DNA of 35,112 nucleotides. Origin: Opitutia bacterium (GTDB taxonomy: Bacteria; Verrucomicrobiota; Verrucomicrobiia; Opitutales; Opitutaceae). The translations under genes were made by a program, and so were the position numbers. Shown piece by piece: positions 7,109 to 15,453 of the stretch. The stretch's first letter is position 1, and each line of letters begins with the position of its first letter. The stretch lies in NCBI GenBank assembly GCA_003142615.1, contig PLMW01000090.1, positions 1 to 35,112 on the forward strand, written 5' to 3'. The notes beneath the pieces are model-generated. The model worked only from the letters and a program-made list of their open reading frames with translations, ran no database searches and was not told the DNA's origin.

Positions 7109-9115
7109 ATGGATTTTGTCCTGAAAAACGAGCCCGGCGCGCCGCTGCAGATCCCCCCCATCGACTTCCGCGGGGATCTCAACGACGAACAGTACGCCGC
7201 CGTCACCGCGCCGCCCGGGCCGCTGCTGGTGCTGGCCGGCGCCGGCTCCGGCAAGACGCGCACCCTCACCTACCGCGTCGCCCACCTGCTCACCCAGGGC
7301 GTGCGCCCCCACGAAATTCTCCTCCTCACCTTCACCAACAAGGCCGCGCGGGAGATGCTCCACCGCGTGCAGGACCTCACCGGCGTCGAGGCCCACCGCT
7401 TCTGGGGCGGCACGTTCCACCACATCGGCCACAAGGTGCTGCGCATTTACGGCGAGGCCGTCGGCCTGGCGCGCTCGTTCACCATCCTCGACGCCGAGGA
7501 GGCCGACAGCCTGCTGCGGGACGCGGTCGAGGAGAAGGACAAGGTCTTCTTCAAGGACAAGACCCATCCGCGCCCCGGCCCGCTGTTCGAGATCATCAGT
7601 TTTGCGCGCAACACCCAGCGGGCGCTCGGCGAGACCATTACACAGTTTTACCCGCAGCACGAGGCCGTGGCCGACCAGATCGGCGGCTTCGCCGCGGCCT
7701 ACCGCGAGCGCAAACGCCGGCAGAACGTCGTCGATTACGACGACCTCCTCGAATACTGGCTCGACCTGCTCCGGGCCGCGCCGGGCGTGGCGGCCTGGCT
7801 CCAGCAGCGTTTTCACCACACGCTGGTCGACGAATATCAGGACACCAACACGCTGCAGGCGCAGATCGTCGACATCATCGGTGCGCACCACCGCGTGATG
7901 GCCGTGGGCGACGACGCGCAGTGCATCTACTCGTGGCGCGGCGCCAACTTCGAAAACATCCTCACCTTCCCCGACCGCCACCCGGGCACGCAGATTTACC
8001 GCATCGAAACCAACTACCGCTCGACACCGTCGATCCTCGCCTTCGCCAACGGCGTGCTCGCCGCCCAGCCCAAGGGCCGCCACTTCGACAAGTGGCTGCG
8101 CCCCTCGCGGCCCGACCACGAGAAGCCGTTCCTCGTGCAGACGCTGGACACGCGCGAACAGGCCATGTTCGTGGTCCAGCGCGTCAAGGGCCTCGTCGAC
8201 GAGGGCCGGCCGCTGGCCGACATCGCCGTGCTTTACCGCGCGCATTTCCAGGCGCTCGACGTGCAGCTCGAACTCTCGCGCCTTGGCGTGCCCTACGTCA
8301 TCACGAGCGGCGTGCGGTTTTTCGAGCAGGCGCACATCCGGGACCTCGTGGCGATGCTGCGCTTCGTTTACAATCCGACCGACGCCATGGCCTGGCAGCG
8401 CATCGCCGTGCTGCTGCCGCGGGTCGGCGGCAAGGGCGCGCAGAAACTCTACGACACCGCCCTCGCCTGCGCCCGCGCGCACCAGCGCAACCTCGTGGAC
8501 GCGCTGGCGTCCGAAGAGGTGAAGGCCCGGGTGCCCAAGGAATCCCGGGACGAGTGGCCGCGGCTCGTGGCCTCGCTCCAGCAGATCGCCGCCGCCGCGG
8601 AGCATGAGAAGCCGTTCAAGGCCGTCGAGATCGCCATCGAGGGCTGGTACGGCGACTACCTCAAGGGCGCCTTTGCCAACTACGCCTCGCGCCTGGATGA
8701 CCTGAAGTCGCTCATCGGCTTCGCCGCGCGCTTCGACGAGATGCAGGATCTGCTGGCGCAGATCGCCCTGCTCAACTCCGAGACGAGCGACCGGCAGGTC
8801 GATCCCGACGCCGACGCGCTCCGCCTCACCACCGTGCACCAGGCCAAGGGCCTCGAGTTCGGCGCGGTGTTCATCCTCGGGTTAGCCGAGGGCCTGTTTC
8901 CGCTGCGTCGCGCCGTCGAGGCGGGCGACCTCGACGAGGAGCGCCGGCTGTTCTACGTGGCGGTCACGCGCGCCAAGGATGAACTCTACCTCTGCTTTCC
9001 CAAGGTGAACGCCAAGGGCGGCCCGGCCACGCTGCTGACGCCCAGCCGTTTCCTCACGGAAGTGTCCGAGGACCTCTACCAGTCGCTGCGCCTGCGCCGG
9101 AGCTGGGGCTGGTGA
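7109..9115 (+). CDS. UvrD/PcrA/Rep-type superfamily 1 DNA helicase
   Basis: The 668-residue protein is an ATP-dependent 3'-5' DNA helicase of the UvrD/PcrA/Rep group, acting in repair or replication restart. The ATG at 7109 is preferred over an open-frame ATG at 6827, whose extra 94 residues are low-complexity and overlap the divergent gene. Motifs in order: Q-motif LNDEQYAAV near 24-32, Walker A GAGSGKT at 44-50, motif Ia LTFTNKAAREM, motif II LVDEYQDTN near 239-247, motif III AVGDDAQCIYSWRGA, motif IV YRIETNYRS, motif V TTVHQAKGLEF, and motif VI RRLFYVAVTRAKDEL near 610-625. At 668 residues it is somewhat short for PcrA/UvrD and lacks their long C-terminal tail. Which of the three subtypes it is cannot be settled here. 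Confidence 0.94.
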   Translation: MDFVLKNEPGAPLQIPPIDFRGDLNDEQYAAVTAPPGPLLVLAGAGSGKTRTLTYRVAHLLTQGVRPHEILLLTFTNKAAREMLHRVQDLTGVEAHRFWGGTFHHIGHKVLRIYGEAVGLARSFTILDAEEADSLLRDAVEEKDKVFFKDKTHPRPGPLFEIISFARNTQRALGETITQFYPQHEAVADQIGGFAAAYRERKRRQNVVDYDDLLEYWLDLLRAAPGVAAWLQQRFHHTLVDEYQDTNTLQAQIVDIIGAHHRVMAVGDDAQCIYSWRGANFENILTFPDRHPGTQIYRIETNYRSTPSILAFANGVLAAQPKGRHFDKWLRPSRPDHEKPFLVQTLDTREQAMFVVQRVKGLVDEGRPLADIAVLYRAHFQALDVQLELSRLGVPYVITSGVRFFEQAHIRDLVAMLRFVYNPTDAMAWQRIAVLLPRVGGKGAQKLYDTALACARAHQRNLVDALASEEVKARVPKESRDEWPRLVASLQQIAAAAEHEKPFKAVEIAIEGWYGDYLKGAFANYASRLDDLKSLIGFAARFDEMQDLLAQIALLNSETSDRQVDPDADALRLTTVHQAKGLEFGAVFILGLAEGLFPLRRAVEAGDLDEERRLFYVAVTRAKDELYLCFPKVNAKGGPATLLTPSRFLTEVSEDLYQSLRLRRSWGW

Positions 9116-9296
9116 GTGGTCGGAACCGCAGAATCCGCCAAGATCACGAATCGCAGGCCGGTTAACGAGCCGTGGGGCGCATGCAAGACCGGGGCCAATA
9201 CGTTTTCGGCACAGATAGCCTACAAACCCGGTCCGCCCTTATACCGCCTGATCGCTTGTATTCGCGGCGGTCTGGGCTACTAGGTAGATTCCACTT

Positions 9297-9929
9297 ATGG
9301 GTAAAGTCATCCTCGGCATTTTCGGAGCCTTTGTCCTCCTGGCGGTGATCGTGGTCATCGCGGCGGTGGGCACCTATAACGGCCTTGTCAACCGTTCGCA
9401 GGCGGTCGACGCGCAATGGGCGCAAGTGCAAAACGTCTATCAACGACGCGCCGACCTCATTCCCAACCTCGTCAACACCGTATCCGGCGCCGCCAACTTC
9501 GAGAAATCGACGCTTACGGAGATCACCGCGGCACGCGCCTCGGTCGGCAAGGTGCAGCTCAGCCCCACCACCGCGCCCACTGATCCGGCCCAGCTCGCCC
9601 AGTTCGAACAGGCTCAGGGTGCGCTCAGCTCCGCGCTCTCGCGTCTGCTAGTCGTGGTCGAACGCTACCCGGACCTGAAGGCCAACGCCAGTTTCCAGAT
9701 GCTGCAGGCCCAGCTCGAGGGCACGGAGAACCGCATTGCGGTGGAACGCGGCCGCTTCAACGACGTGGCCCGCGACTATAATGTCGCGATCAAGCGCATC
9801 CCCGCGGTCTTCTTCGCCGCCGCGCTGGGCTTCAAAGAAAAGGCCTACTTCAACGCCACCCCTGGTGCGGAAAAGCCGCCGCCCGTGCAGTTTGACTTCA
9901 GCGCCAAGCCCGCCCCGGCCAAGCCGTGA
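9297..9929 (+). CDS. LemA family protein
   Basis: The 210-residue protein has one N-terminal membrane helix (residues 4-26, KVILGIFGAFVLLAVIVVIAAV) with the rest predicted outside. The family signature is clear: a coiled helical domain containing NGLVNRSQAVDAQWAQVQNVYQRRADLIPNLVNTVSGAANFEKSTLTEITAARA, and later LEGTENRIAVERGRFNDVARDYN. LemA proteins occur throughout bacteria with no settled biochemical role. It is the first gene of a tight three-gene cluster with two TPM-domain proteins, a common arrangement. The short tail (EKPPPVQFDFSAKPAPAKP) is proline-rich. A purine-rich GGTAGA lies before the ATG. Confidence 0.92.
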   Translation: MGKVILGIFGAFVLLAVIVVIAAVGTYNGLVNRSQAVDAQWAQVQNVYQRRADLIPNLVNTVSGAANFEKSTLTEITAARASVGKVQLSPTTAPTDPAQLAQFEQAQGALSSALSRLLVVVERYPDLKANASFQMLQAQLEGTENRIAVERGRFNDVARDYNVAIKRIPAVFFAAALGFKEKAYFNATPGAEKPPPVQFDFSAKPAPAKP

Positions 9930-9952
9930 GCCCGCACCGCGCGACCGTCACG

Positions 9953-10720
9953 ATGGTGCGCAAGATCTGCCAAGCCTTTAGCTTGGCCCTGATCTTGGGC
10001 GCCAGCGTCCGTGCCGTCGAAGTCATTCCGCCGCGGCCGACACGCTATTTCAACGATTACGCCGGCATCGTCCCGCCGACGGTCGCCGGCCAGCTCAACC
10101 AGCAGTTGGAGCAGCTCGAGCGCGACACCTCGAACCAAATCCTCGTCGCCACTTATCCGCGGATGCAGTCAGAATCCTCGGTCGAGGACTATACCGTGCG
10201 GGTGGCGCAGGCTTGGGGCGTCGGCCAGAAGGGCCAAAACAACGGCGCCGTGCTTTTTGTCTTCGTGCAGGACCGGCAGATGTTCATCCAGGTCGGCTAC
10301 GGCCTCGAGGGCTCGCTGCCCGACGGACTGTGCCATCTGATCGTCGAGAATGAGCTGAAGCCCCGCTTCCGCCAGGGCGACTACGCCGGCGGCCTCAAGG
10401 CGGGGGTCGCCGCCATGATCGCCGCCACGCGCGGCGAATATCACGGGACGGGCCGGACCAATGCCGAAAATCGATCGAACGGCTTCGGCTGGCCGGTCGT
10501 CGTGGCGTTTTTCCTATTGATCACCGTCTTCACCTACCTGAACCGCTACTGGCGCAGCGCCGTCTACCAGAGCGGCGGCCGGCGGCGCGGCTTCTCCAGC
10601 GGCCCCACGTTCTGGCTCGGCGGCGGAGGGTTTGGAGGTGGCGGTTTCGGGGGTGGCGGCGGAGGCTTCTCCGCCGGCGGCGGCAGCTTTGGCGGCGGCG
10701 GCGCCGGAGGCCACTGGTAA
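9953..10720 (+). CDS. TPM-domain membrane protein with Gly-rich tail
   Basis: The 255-residue protein belongs to the TPM (TLP18.3/Psb32/MOLO-1) family, like YgcG. The ATG at 9953 starts a good signal peptide (MVRKICQAFSLALILGASVRA); a GTG at 9926, overlapping the lemA stop, would add nine residues. The TPM domain runs from RYFNDYAGIVPPTVAGQLNQQLEQLE to about LKAGVAAMIAATRGEY and contains the typical VRVAQAWGVGQKGQNNGAVLF and YGLEGSLPDGL blocks. A membrane helix follows (WPVVVAFFLLITVFTYLN), and the last 35 residues are glycine and phenylalanine repeats (GGGFGGGGF type). LemA plus YgcG-like pairs are common; the role is unproven. Confidence 0.9.
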   Translation: MVRKICQAFSLALILGASVRAVEVIPPRPTRYFNDYAGIVPPTVAGQLNQQLEQLERDTSNQILVATYPRMQSESSVEDYTVRVAQAWGVGQKGQNNGAVLFVFVQDRQMFIQVGYGLEGSLPDGLCHLIVENELKPRFRQGDYAGGLKAGVAAMIAATRGEYHGTGRTNAENRSNGFGWPVVVAFFLLITVFTYLNRYWRSAVYQSGGRRRGFSSGPTFWLGGGGFGGGGFGGGGGGFSAGGGSFGGGGAGGHW

Positions 10721-10730
10721 AAGACAAGTC

Positions 10731-11177
10731 ATGAAACACCGGAAATTTATCAGCAAACTCGCCCACGAGCGCCTCCACGCCGCCATTCACGAAGCGGAGC
10801 AGAAAACCTCCGGCGAGATCCGCGTCATGGTAAGCCACAAGCGCGCCCCCGATCCCGTGGCCACGGCGCAGCAGGCGTTTTTGCGGCTGGGCATGGAGCA
10901 GACGAAACATCGCAATGCGGTGCTGATTTTCGTGGCCCCGCGTTCCCACACCTTCGCGGTGATCGGCGACGAAACCGTGCACGCGCGCTGCGGCGAAGAC
11001 TTCTGGCGCGAACTCGCCGACGCCATGACCGGCTATTTCAAACGGGGCGAATACACTGACGGCATCCTCCACGGCATCAGTCGCGCCGGTGAACTGCTCG
11101 CCGCGTATTTTCCCCGCGATCCGGACGATCAAAGCGAGCTCGCCGACGACGTCGTCGAGGACTCTCCGGGAGCCTGA
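10731..11177 (+). CDS. Soluble TPM-domain protein
   Basis: The 148-residue protein is a second, short TPM-domain protein, with no signal peptide or membrane helix visible. Diagnostic parts are ERLHAAIHEAEQKTSGEIRVMVSHKR near the start, KHRNAVLIFVAPRSHTFAVIGDETVHARCG in the middle and DGILHGISRAGELLAAYFP near the end. The ATG at 10731 is chosen because the upstream frame overlaps the Gly-rich tail of the previous gene in another frame. It starts 10 bp after the previous stop, so the LemA-TPM-TPM trio is very likely one operon. Confidence 0.88.
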   Translation: MKHRKFISKLAHERLHAAIHEAEQKTSGEIRVMVSHKRAPDPVATAQQAFLRLGMEQTKHRNAVLIFVAPRSHTFAVIGDETVHARCGEDFWRELADAMTGYFKRGEYTDGILHGISRAGELLAAYFPRDPDDQSELADDVVEDSPGA

Positions 11178-11282
11178 CCAGTGCCGATGCGTTCCGGTTG
11201 ACGATTCTGTTAAGTTGATTTGCGCCTGCTCCGGGATTGCGCTCCATTTGCTCCACATCTCTGTGGTCGATGCTCACTCCTC

Positions 11283-12239
11283 ATGTCCTTCTTCATGGCC
11301 TCCTCCGTTGAAAACGTCGTCATCGTCGGCACCGGCTGCGCCGGCCTGACCGCCGCCGTCTACACGGCGCGCGCCAACCTCGCCCCCCTCGTGCTCGAGG
11401 GCGCGCTGCCCGGCGGCCAGCTCACCACCACCTCCGAGGTCGAGAACTTCCCCGGCTTTCCCGAAGGCGTCGACGGCTTCCAGCTCATGGACAACCTGCG
11501 CAAGCAGGCGGCGAAGTTCGGCACCCGCTTCGAGCAGGCACGCGTCGAGTCGGTGGATTTTTCGGCGCAACCGCTCAAGCTGCGCACGGGCGAGCGCGAG
11601 ATCCGCACCAAGACCGCCATCATTGCCACCGGCGCCTCGCCGCGGATGACCGGCATTCCGGGTGAAAAGGAGCTTTACGGCGGCAAGGGCGTGACCACCT
11701 GCGCGACGTGCGACGGCGCGTTCTACCGCAACATGGATGTCGCCGTGATCGGCGGCGGCGACTCGGCGTGCGAGGAGGCGCTCTTCCTCACCCGCTTCGC
11801 CAGCAAGGTGTACCTCGTCCACCGCCGCGACGCTCTGCGCGCCTCGAAGATCATGGCTGGACGCACGACCTCTCATCCCAAGATCCAGATGGTCTGGGAC
11901 AGCGTGCCGGTCGAGGTGCAGGGCGTTGGTGCGGGCGCGGTCAGCGGGCTGAAAGTCAAGAACGTGAAGACCGGCGCCGAACGCGTGCTGCCGGTCAAAG
12001 GCATTTTCGTCACGATTGGCCACGTGCCGAACACACAGCCTTTCGCCCAAACTCTCGACGTCGACGAAAACGGCTATTTCAAGCCCGCCGCCGGCTCGCA
12101 GGTGAAGACCCGGGTGCCGGGTGTTTACGTGGCCGGCGACTGCGCCGATCACGTCTACCGCCAGGCCGTGACCGCCGCGGGCATGGGCTGCCAGGCCGCG
12201 ATCGAGGCCGAACGCTGGCTGGCCGAATACGGCGGGTAA
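11283..12239 (+). CDS. trxB: Thioredoxin reductase
   Basis: The 318-residue flavoprotein transfers electrons from NADPH to thioredoxin in the cytosol. The FAD-binding motif is [20 protein letters not shown] near 12-31, followed by [18 protein letters not shown]. The redox-active CATC is at residues 140-143, the NADPH motif [15 protein letters not shown] is followed by VYLVHRR, and the C-terminal FAD-contact block is [27 protein letters not shown]. The FAD motif has Cys where Pro is usual (GSGPAGL). Start at 11283 or at the in-frame ATG 11295 (MASSVEN); both fit. A thioredoxin gene is not adjacent. It lies 312 bp upstream of the suf regulator and is probably transcribed alone. Confidence 0.95.
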   Translation: MSFFMASSVENVVIVGTGCAGLTAAVYTARANLAPLVLEGALPGGQLTTTSEVENFPGFPEGVDGFQLMDNLRKQAAKFGTRFEQARVESVDFSAQPLKLRTGEREIRTKTAIIATGASPRMTGIPGEKELYGGKGVTTCATCDGAFYRNMDVAVIGGGDSACEEALFLTRFASKVYLVHRRDALRASKIMAGRTTSHPKIQMVWDSVPVEVQGVGAGAVSGLKVKNVKTGAERVLPVKGIFVTIGHVPNTQPFAQTLDVDENGYFKPAAGSQVKTRVPGVYVAGDCADHVYRQAVTAAGMGCQAAIEAERWLAEYGG

Positions 12240-12493
12240 ACATACTCTCCGACAAAGCTGGCCGAACGACAGCATCGCGCCCGCCGCTCGACGATGCTTG
12301 TGGCTGCATGGCGGCTTTCGCGTGGCTGACACGCCATGCCGGGAGTTTAGGATTCCACCTCAGCCGCCCGCGCCGGTCATACCTGCGGTTTCATCCCTGA
12401 ACGGCGGCACTGTCATAATTACACACCGAACACAGTAGCCAACACTGAAACGTTAGCCTCAACAAATTGATTAATAATATCTTATAAAACATT
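12240..12493. other. Intergenic region between trxB and the suf regulator
   Basis: No gene was recognised in the 312-bp gap 12240-12551. The first 170 bp are GC-rich and unremarkable. From about 12410 the sequence turns AT-rich, unlike the rest of the window, as expected of a promoter. A possible -10 is TAATAT at 12475-12480 with a weak -35 (GTTAGC at 12452-12457, 17-bp spacer); TATAAA at 12483-12488 is an alternative. Both would place transcription initiation close to the two palindromes that follow. Confidence 0.45.
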
Positions 12494-12510
12494 ATTGGAA
12501 TAGTTCCAAT
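12494..12510. promoter_or_regulatory. Operator 1: Irr-box-like palindrome
   Basis: The sequence contains the perfect inverted repeat ATTGGAA-TAG-TTCCAAT. Its core fits TTRGAAYNRTTCYAA, which is how I recall the alphaproteobacterial Irr box (iron control element). It lies just downstream of the candidate -10 elements and about 42 bp before the regulator start, so a bound protein would block transcription. The link to the adjacent Fur/Irr-type gene is inferred. Confidence 0.7.
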
Positions 12511-12523
12511 TCTCACTTGAAAC

Positions 12524-12538
12524 TTGGAACGATTCCAA
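12524..12538. promoter_or_regulatory. Operator 2: Irr-box-like palindrome
   Basis: The sequence is the perfect inverted repeat TTGGAA-CGA-TTCCAA, with the same half-sites as operator 1, centred 29 bp further downstream and 13 bp before the regulator start codon. Both copies are followed by the same TTCTC string, so they may derive from a duplication. Two sites in tandem in front of a Fur-family gene suggest autoregulation. Confidence 0.7.
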
Positions 12539-12551
12539 TTCTCTTTATGGC

Positions 12552-13004
12552 ATGCCAATGATCTCGGAGACCCAAAACACCACTTTGACGCAGCGCCTTA
12601 CCGACAGCGGCCTGCGCTCCACCCCGCACCGCGAAGTGGTCTATCAGGTGATCCTTGCCAAGCGCGATCACCCCACAGCGGAGGAAGTCTTCGACCGCGT
12701 GAAAGTCCAGATGCCCACCATTTCGCTGGCCACCGTCTACAACTGCCTCGATGCCCTCGTGCAGTGCGGACTTATCAAACAAGTCAACTTCGTGCGCGAG
12801 CCCACGCGTTACTGCCCCAATCTACACGAACACGCGCACTTCCATGACGAGACCACCGGCGAGATCCATGACATCGGCATTCCGGCCGACCTCATGGCCC
12901 GCCTCCGTTCCATTCTTCCATCCGACTACACGGCCCTAAGCATCGATCTCAGTTTCCGTGGTTCCGCGCGCTCACCCAGCACCCAGCCCGACCATCATGA
13001 CTGA
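12552..13004 (+). CDS. Fur-family regulator, Irr-like, heading the suf cluster
   Basis: The 150-residue protein has the Fur-family winged helix: LTDSGLRSTPHREVVYQVILAKRDHPTAEEVFDRV, then recognition-helix region ISLATVYNCLDALVQCGLIKQ (57-77). The dimerisation domain has a His cluster (H92, H94, H96, H98) and ends IHDIGIP. The CxxC pairs that hold structural zinc in Fur, Zur and PerR are absent: where CTxCG usually follows the His motif there is DETTG. Loss of this site is typical of alphaproteobacterial Irr and some rhizobial Fur/Mur proteins. No heme-regulatory GCPWHD motif is seen. The Ser/Pro-rich tail is short. Lying directly before sufC and behind two palindromes, it most likely controls itself and the suf genes in response to iron or Fe-S demand; this is inference. 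Confidence 0.88.
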   Translation: MPMISETQNTTLTQRLTDSGLRSTPHREVVYQVILAKRDHPTAEEVFDRVKVQMPTISLATVYNCLDALVQCGLIKQVNFVREPTRYCPNLHEHAHFHDETTGEIHDIGIPADLMARLRSILPSDYTALSIDLSFRGSARSPSTQPDHHD

Positions 13005-13040
13005 CCGGTTGTTCGCGTTCATCCTCCACACCATTCTCCA

Positions 13041-13796
13041 ATGAGCCAACTCGTCATCCAAGATCTGCACGTCTCCATCGGCGACAAACCCGTCGTCAAG
13101 AGCGTCTCGCTTACCATCAAGCAGGGCGAGGTCCATGCCGTCATGGGCCCCAATGGCACGGGCAAGTCCACCCTGGCCAAGGCGATCGCCGGCCACCCCG
13201 ACTACACGATCACGCAAGGCGACGTCCTGCTCGATGGCCGTTCCCTCCTTGCCATGGAGCCCGACGAACGCGCCCGCGCCGGACTCTTTCTCGCCTTCCA
13301 ATACCCGAGCGAGATCCCCGGCGTGAGCATCGCCAACTTCATCCGCGCCGCCCTGCAGGCCCGCCTCGGCGAGAGCGCGGAACTGGATGCCACCGGCTAC
13401 TACAAAAAGCTCTACGAGAAAATGGACCTGCTGAAGATCGACCGGAAGTTCACCTCCCGGTCGGTCAACGACGGTTTCTCCGGCGGCGAGAAGAAACGCT
13501 GCGAAATCCTTCAGCTGGCCATGCTCGACCCGAAATTCGCCTTGATGGACGAGACCGACTCCGGTCTCGATATCGACGCCCTCCGCGTTGTCGCCGACGG
13601 CGTCAACAAGCTGCGCACCGGTCAGCTCGGCATCCTGCTCATCACCCATTACCAGCGCCTTCTTAACTACATCGTGCCCGACTTCGTGCACGTCATGCAC
13701 GAAGGTCACATCGTCCGCAGTGGCGACAAGAGCCTCGCTCTCGAGCTCGAAGCCAAGGGCTATGCCTGGCTGAAGAAGGAACTGGTCCACGCCTGA
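13041..13796 (+). CDS. sufC: Fe-S cluster assembly ATPase SufC
   Basis: The 251-residue protein is the cytosolic ABC-type ATPase of the SufBCD scaffold. Walker [10 protein letters not shown] is at 36-44, the Q-loop region [20 protein letters not shown] near 88, the signature FSGGEKKR near 148-155, and Walker [16 protein letters not shown] near 166. The [11 protein letters not shown] form and the phrase [28 protein letters not shown] are specific for SufC rather than transport ATPases. It starts 36 bp after the regulator gene and is probably co-transcribed with it. Confidence 0.97.
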   Translation: MSQLVIQDLHVSIGDKPVVKSVSLTIKQGEVHAVMGPNGTGKSTLAKAIAGHPDYTITQGDVLLDGRSLLAMEPDERARAGLFLAFQYPSEIPGVSIANFIRAALQARLGESAELDATGYYKKLYEKMDLLKIDRKFTSRSVNDGFSGGEKKRCEILQLAMLDPKFALMDETDSGLDIDALRVVADGVNKLRTGQLGILLITHYQRLLNYIVPDFVHVMHEGHIVRSGDKSLALELEAKGYAWLKKELVHA

Positions 13797-13804
13797 ATCA
13801 AGCC

Positions 13805-13899
13805 GGTCACGGAGATCACTGAGTTCTCAAGGAGCGCACGAAAAAAACTGCAAACAAATCCCCCGTGAACTCCACGCCAGCTCCATGTCCTTTGTGACC
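13805..13899 (+). repeat. Long imperfect hairpin between sufC and sufB
   Basis: The 119-bp spacer between sufC and sufB is nearly filled by an imperfect inverted repeat. The outer arms are GGTCAC (13805-13810) and GTGACC (13894-13899), with further partial matches inward (for example GGAGATCACTGAG against CTCCATGTCCTTT), around an A-rich loop. It may be a dispersed intergenic element or may tune the ratio of SufC to SufB. Its presence elsewhere in the genome cannot be judged here. Confidence 0.5.
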
Positions 13900-13915
13900 C
13901 AAATAAATTTAACCT

Positions 13916-15355
13916 ATGGCTGACACCGATATTCTCGAAACCCAGACCGCCGCCGCCAGTTCTGTCGCCGGCATTGACCAGTCCGTCGGTGACTTCAAAT
14001 ACGATGTCAAATACGACTTCGACGCCGGCACCGGCCTCTCCGAGCGGACGATCCGGTACATCAGCGACGTTAAGAAGGAGGCGCCGTGGATCCGCGAGTT
14101 CCGCCTCAACGCGCTGAAAACCTTCCTCGCCAAGCCGCTCCCGACCCATTGGGCCACGCGCGACCTCGAAAACCTCAACTTCGACAAGATCCGTTACTAC
14201 CTTTCCCAAGGGACCAAGCCCAAGCGCACCTGGGACGAGGTCCCGGCGGACATCAAGAAGACCTTCGAGCGCCTCGGCATCCCCGAGCAGGAGCGCAAGT
14301 TCCTCGCCGGCGTCGAGGCCCAGTTCGACAGCGAGGCCGCCTATTCCAACATCAAGGAGGTGGTCTCGAAGCAGGGCGTCATCTTCGTCAACTCCTCCGA
14401 GGCCCTCCGCACGCACCCGGAGATCTTCCGCAAGTGGTTCGGCAAGGTCATCCCGACCGGCGACAACAAGTTCTCCGCGCTCAACAGCGCCGTCTTCTCC
14501 GGCGGCTCCTTCATCTACGTGCCGCCCGGCGTGAAGGTCGCGCACCCCCTCCAGGCCTATTTCCGCATCAACGCCGAGAACTTCGGCCAGTTTGAGCGCA
14601 CCCTCATCATCGTCGACGAGGGCAGCGAGCTCACCTACATGGAGGGCTGCACCGCGCCGAAGTTCTCCACCTCCACGCTGCACAGCGCCGTGGTCGAACT
14701 CGTCGCCCTCAAGGGCGCCAAGATCCAGTACATCACCGTCCAAAACTGGGCGCCCAACGTCTACAACCTCGTCACCAAGCGCGGCCTCGCCCACGAGGAG
14801 GCCGAGATCAAGTGGATCGACTGCAATATCGGCAGCCGCCTGACCATGAAGTATCCGGGGGTTGTGCTCAAGGGCCGCAAGTCGCGCGGCGAGGTCCTCT
14901 CCATCGCCCTCGCCAACGACGGCCAGCACCAGGACACCGGCGCCAAGATGGTGCATGCCGCCGACGAGACCACGTCTTCCATCGTCGCCAAATCCATCTC
15001 CGTCGGCCAGGGCCGCAGCACGTACCGCGGCCTCGTCCACATCCCGCGGCGCCTCAAGGGCTGCAAGAACAACACCGAGTGCGATGCGCTGCTCATCAAC
15101 ACCAACTCGCGCACCGACACCTACCCGGCCATCACCGTCCGCGGCCAGCAGCACGCCGTGCAGCACGAGGCCAGCGTCTCGAAGGTCAGCGAGGAGATGA
15201 TCTTCTACATGCAGTCGCGCGGCCTCACCGAGGCGCAGGCCATGAGCCTGGCCGTCAACGGCTTCGTCAACGACCTCGTGCGCCAGTTCCCGATGGAGTA
15301 CTCCGTCGAGCTCAAGCGCCTCATCGACCTCGAAATGGAAAGCTCCGTGGGTTGA
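13916..15355 (+). CDS. sufB: Fe-S cluster assembly scaffold SufB
   Basis: The 479-residue protein is the scaffold subunit on which Fe-S clusters are built in the SufBC2D complex. It has the family N-terminal region [30 protein letters not shown], the central [55 protein letters not shown] segment (beta-helix core start), [21 protein letters not shown], and the C-terminal [14 protein letters not shown], whose Cys corresponds to the conserved cluster-site cysteine, followed by [21 protein letters not shown]. Length is typical. The first 25 residues are a slightly variable leader. Confidence 0.97.
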   Translation: MADTDILETQTAAASSVAGIDQSVGDFKYDVKYDFDAGTGLSERTIRYISDVKKEAPWIREFRLNALKTFLAKPLPTHWATRDLENLNFDKIRYYLSQGTKPKRTWDEVPADIKKTFERLGIPEQERKFLAGVEAQFDSEAAYSNIKEVVSKQGVIFVNSSEALRTHPEIFRKWFGKVIPTGDNKFSALNSAVFSGGSFIYVPPGVKVAHPLQAYFRINAENFGQFERTLIIVDEGSELTYMEGCTAPKFSTSTLHSAVVELVALKGAKIQYITVQNWAPNVYNLVTKRGLAHEEAEIKWIDCNIGSRLTMKYPGVVLKGRKSRGEVLSIALANDGQHQDTGAKMVHAADETTSSIVAKSISVGQGRSTYRGLVHIPRRLKGCKNNTECDALLINTNSRTDTYPAITVRGQQHAVQHEASVSKVSEEMIFYMQSRGLTEAQAMSLAVNGFVNDLVRQFPMEYSVELKRLIDLEMESSVG

Positions 15356-15418
15356 CGCCGCCGGTCGCGGAGTGGCGATGGCGGAAACCGGAAAGTCCGC
15401 ATGCGCCCCGCAAAACCT

Positions 15419-15453
15419 TTCCGCTCTCCGGTATCCGACCTCCGAAATCCAAA
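15419..15453 (+). repeat. Five heptamers directly before sufD
   Basis: Five consecutive 7-nt units of form NTCCRNN run up to and into the first base of the sufD ATG (15453). As in frr and uvrD, they replace a ribosome-binding site. The upstream part of the 97-bp sufB-sufD spacer also holds a partial inverse match to this array (CGGAAACCGGAAAG near 15382). Confidence 0.65.

Noticed and set aside
7060-8607. 515-codon open frame overlapping the helicase on the same strand
   Set aside because: It is a frame-shifted reading of the helicase, Arg/Pro/Ala-rich and without any motif.
6959-8839. 626-codon open frame antisense to the helicase
   Set aside because: High GC leaves the opposite strand open; the helicase on the plus strand has all superfamily 1 motifs, the antisense frame none.
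10618-10716. GGC-rich tandem pattern as a DNA repeat element
   Set aside because: It is coding sequence for the glycine-rich tail common in TPM/YgcG proteins.
12414-12493. AT-rich stretch as an origin or integration site
   Set aside because: It is short, has no DnaA-box cluster, tRNA end or direct-repeat pair, and is adequately explained as the suf promoter.
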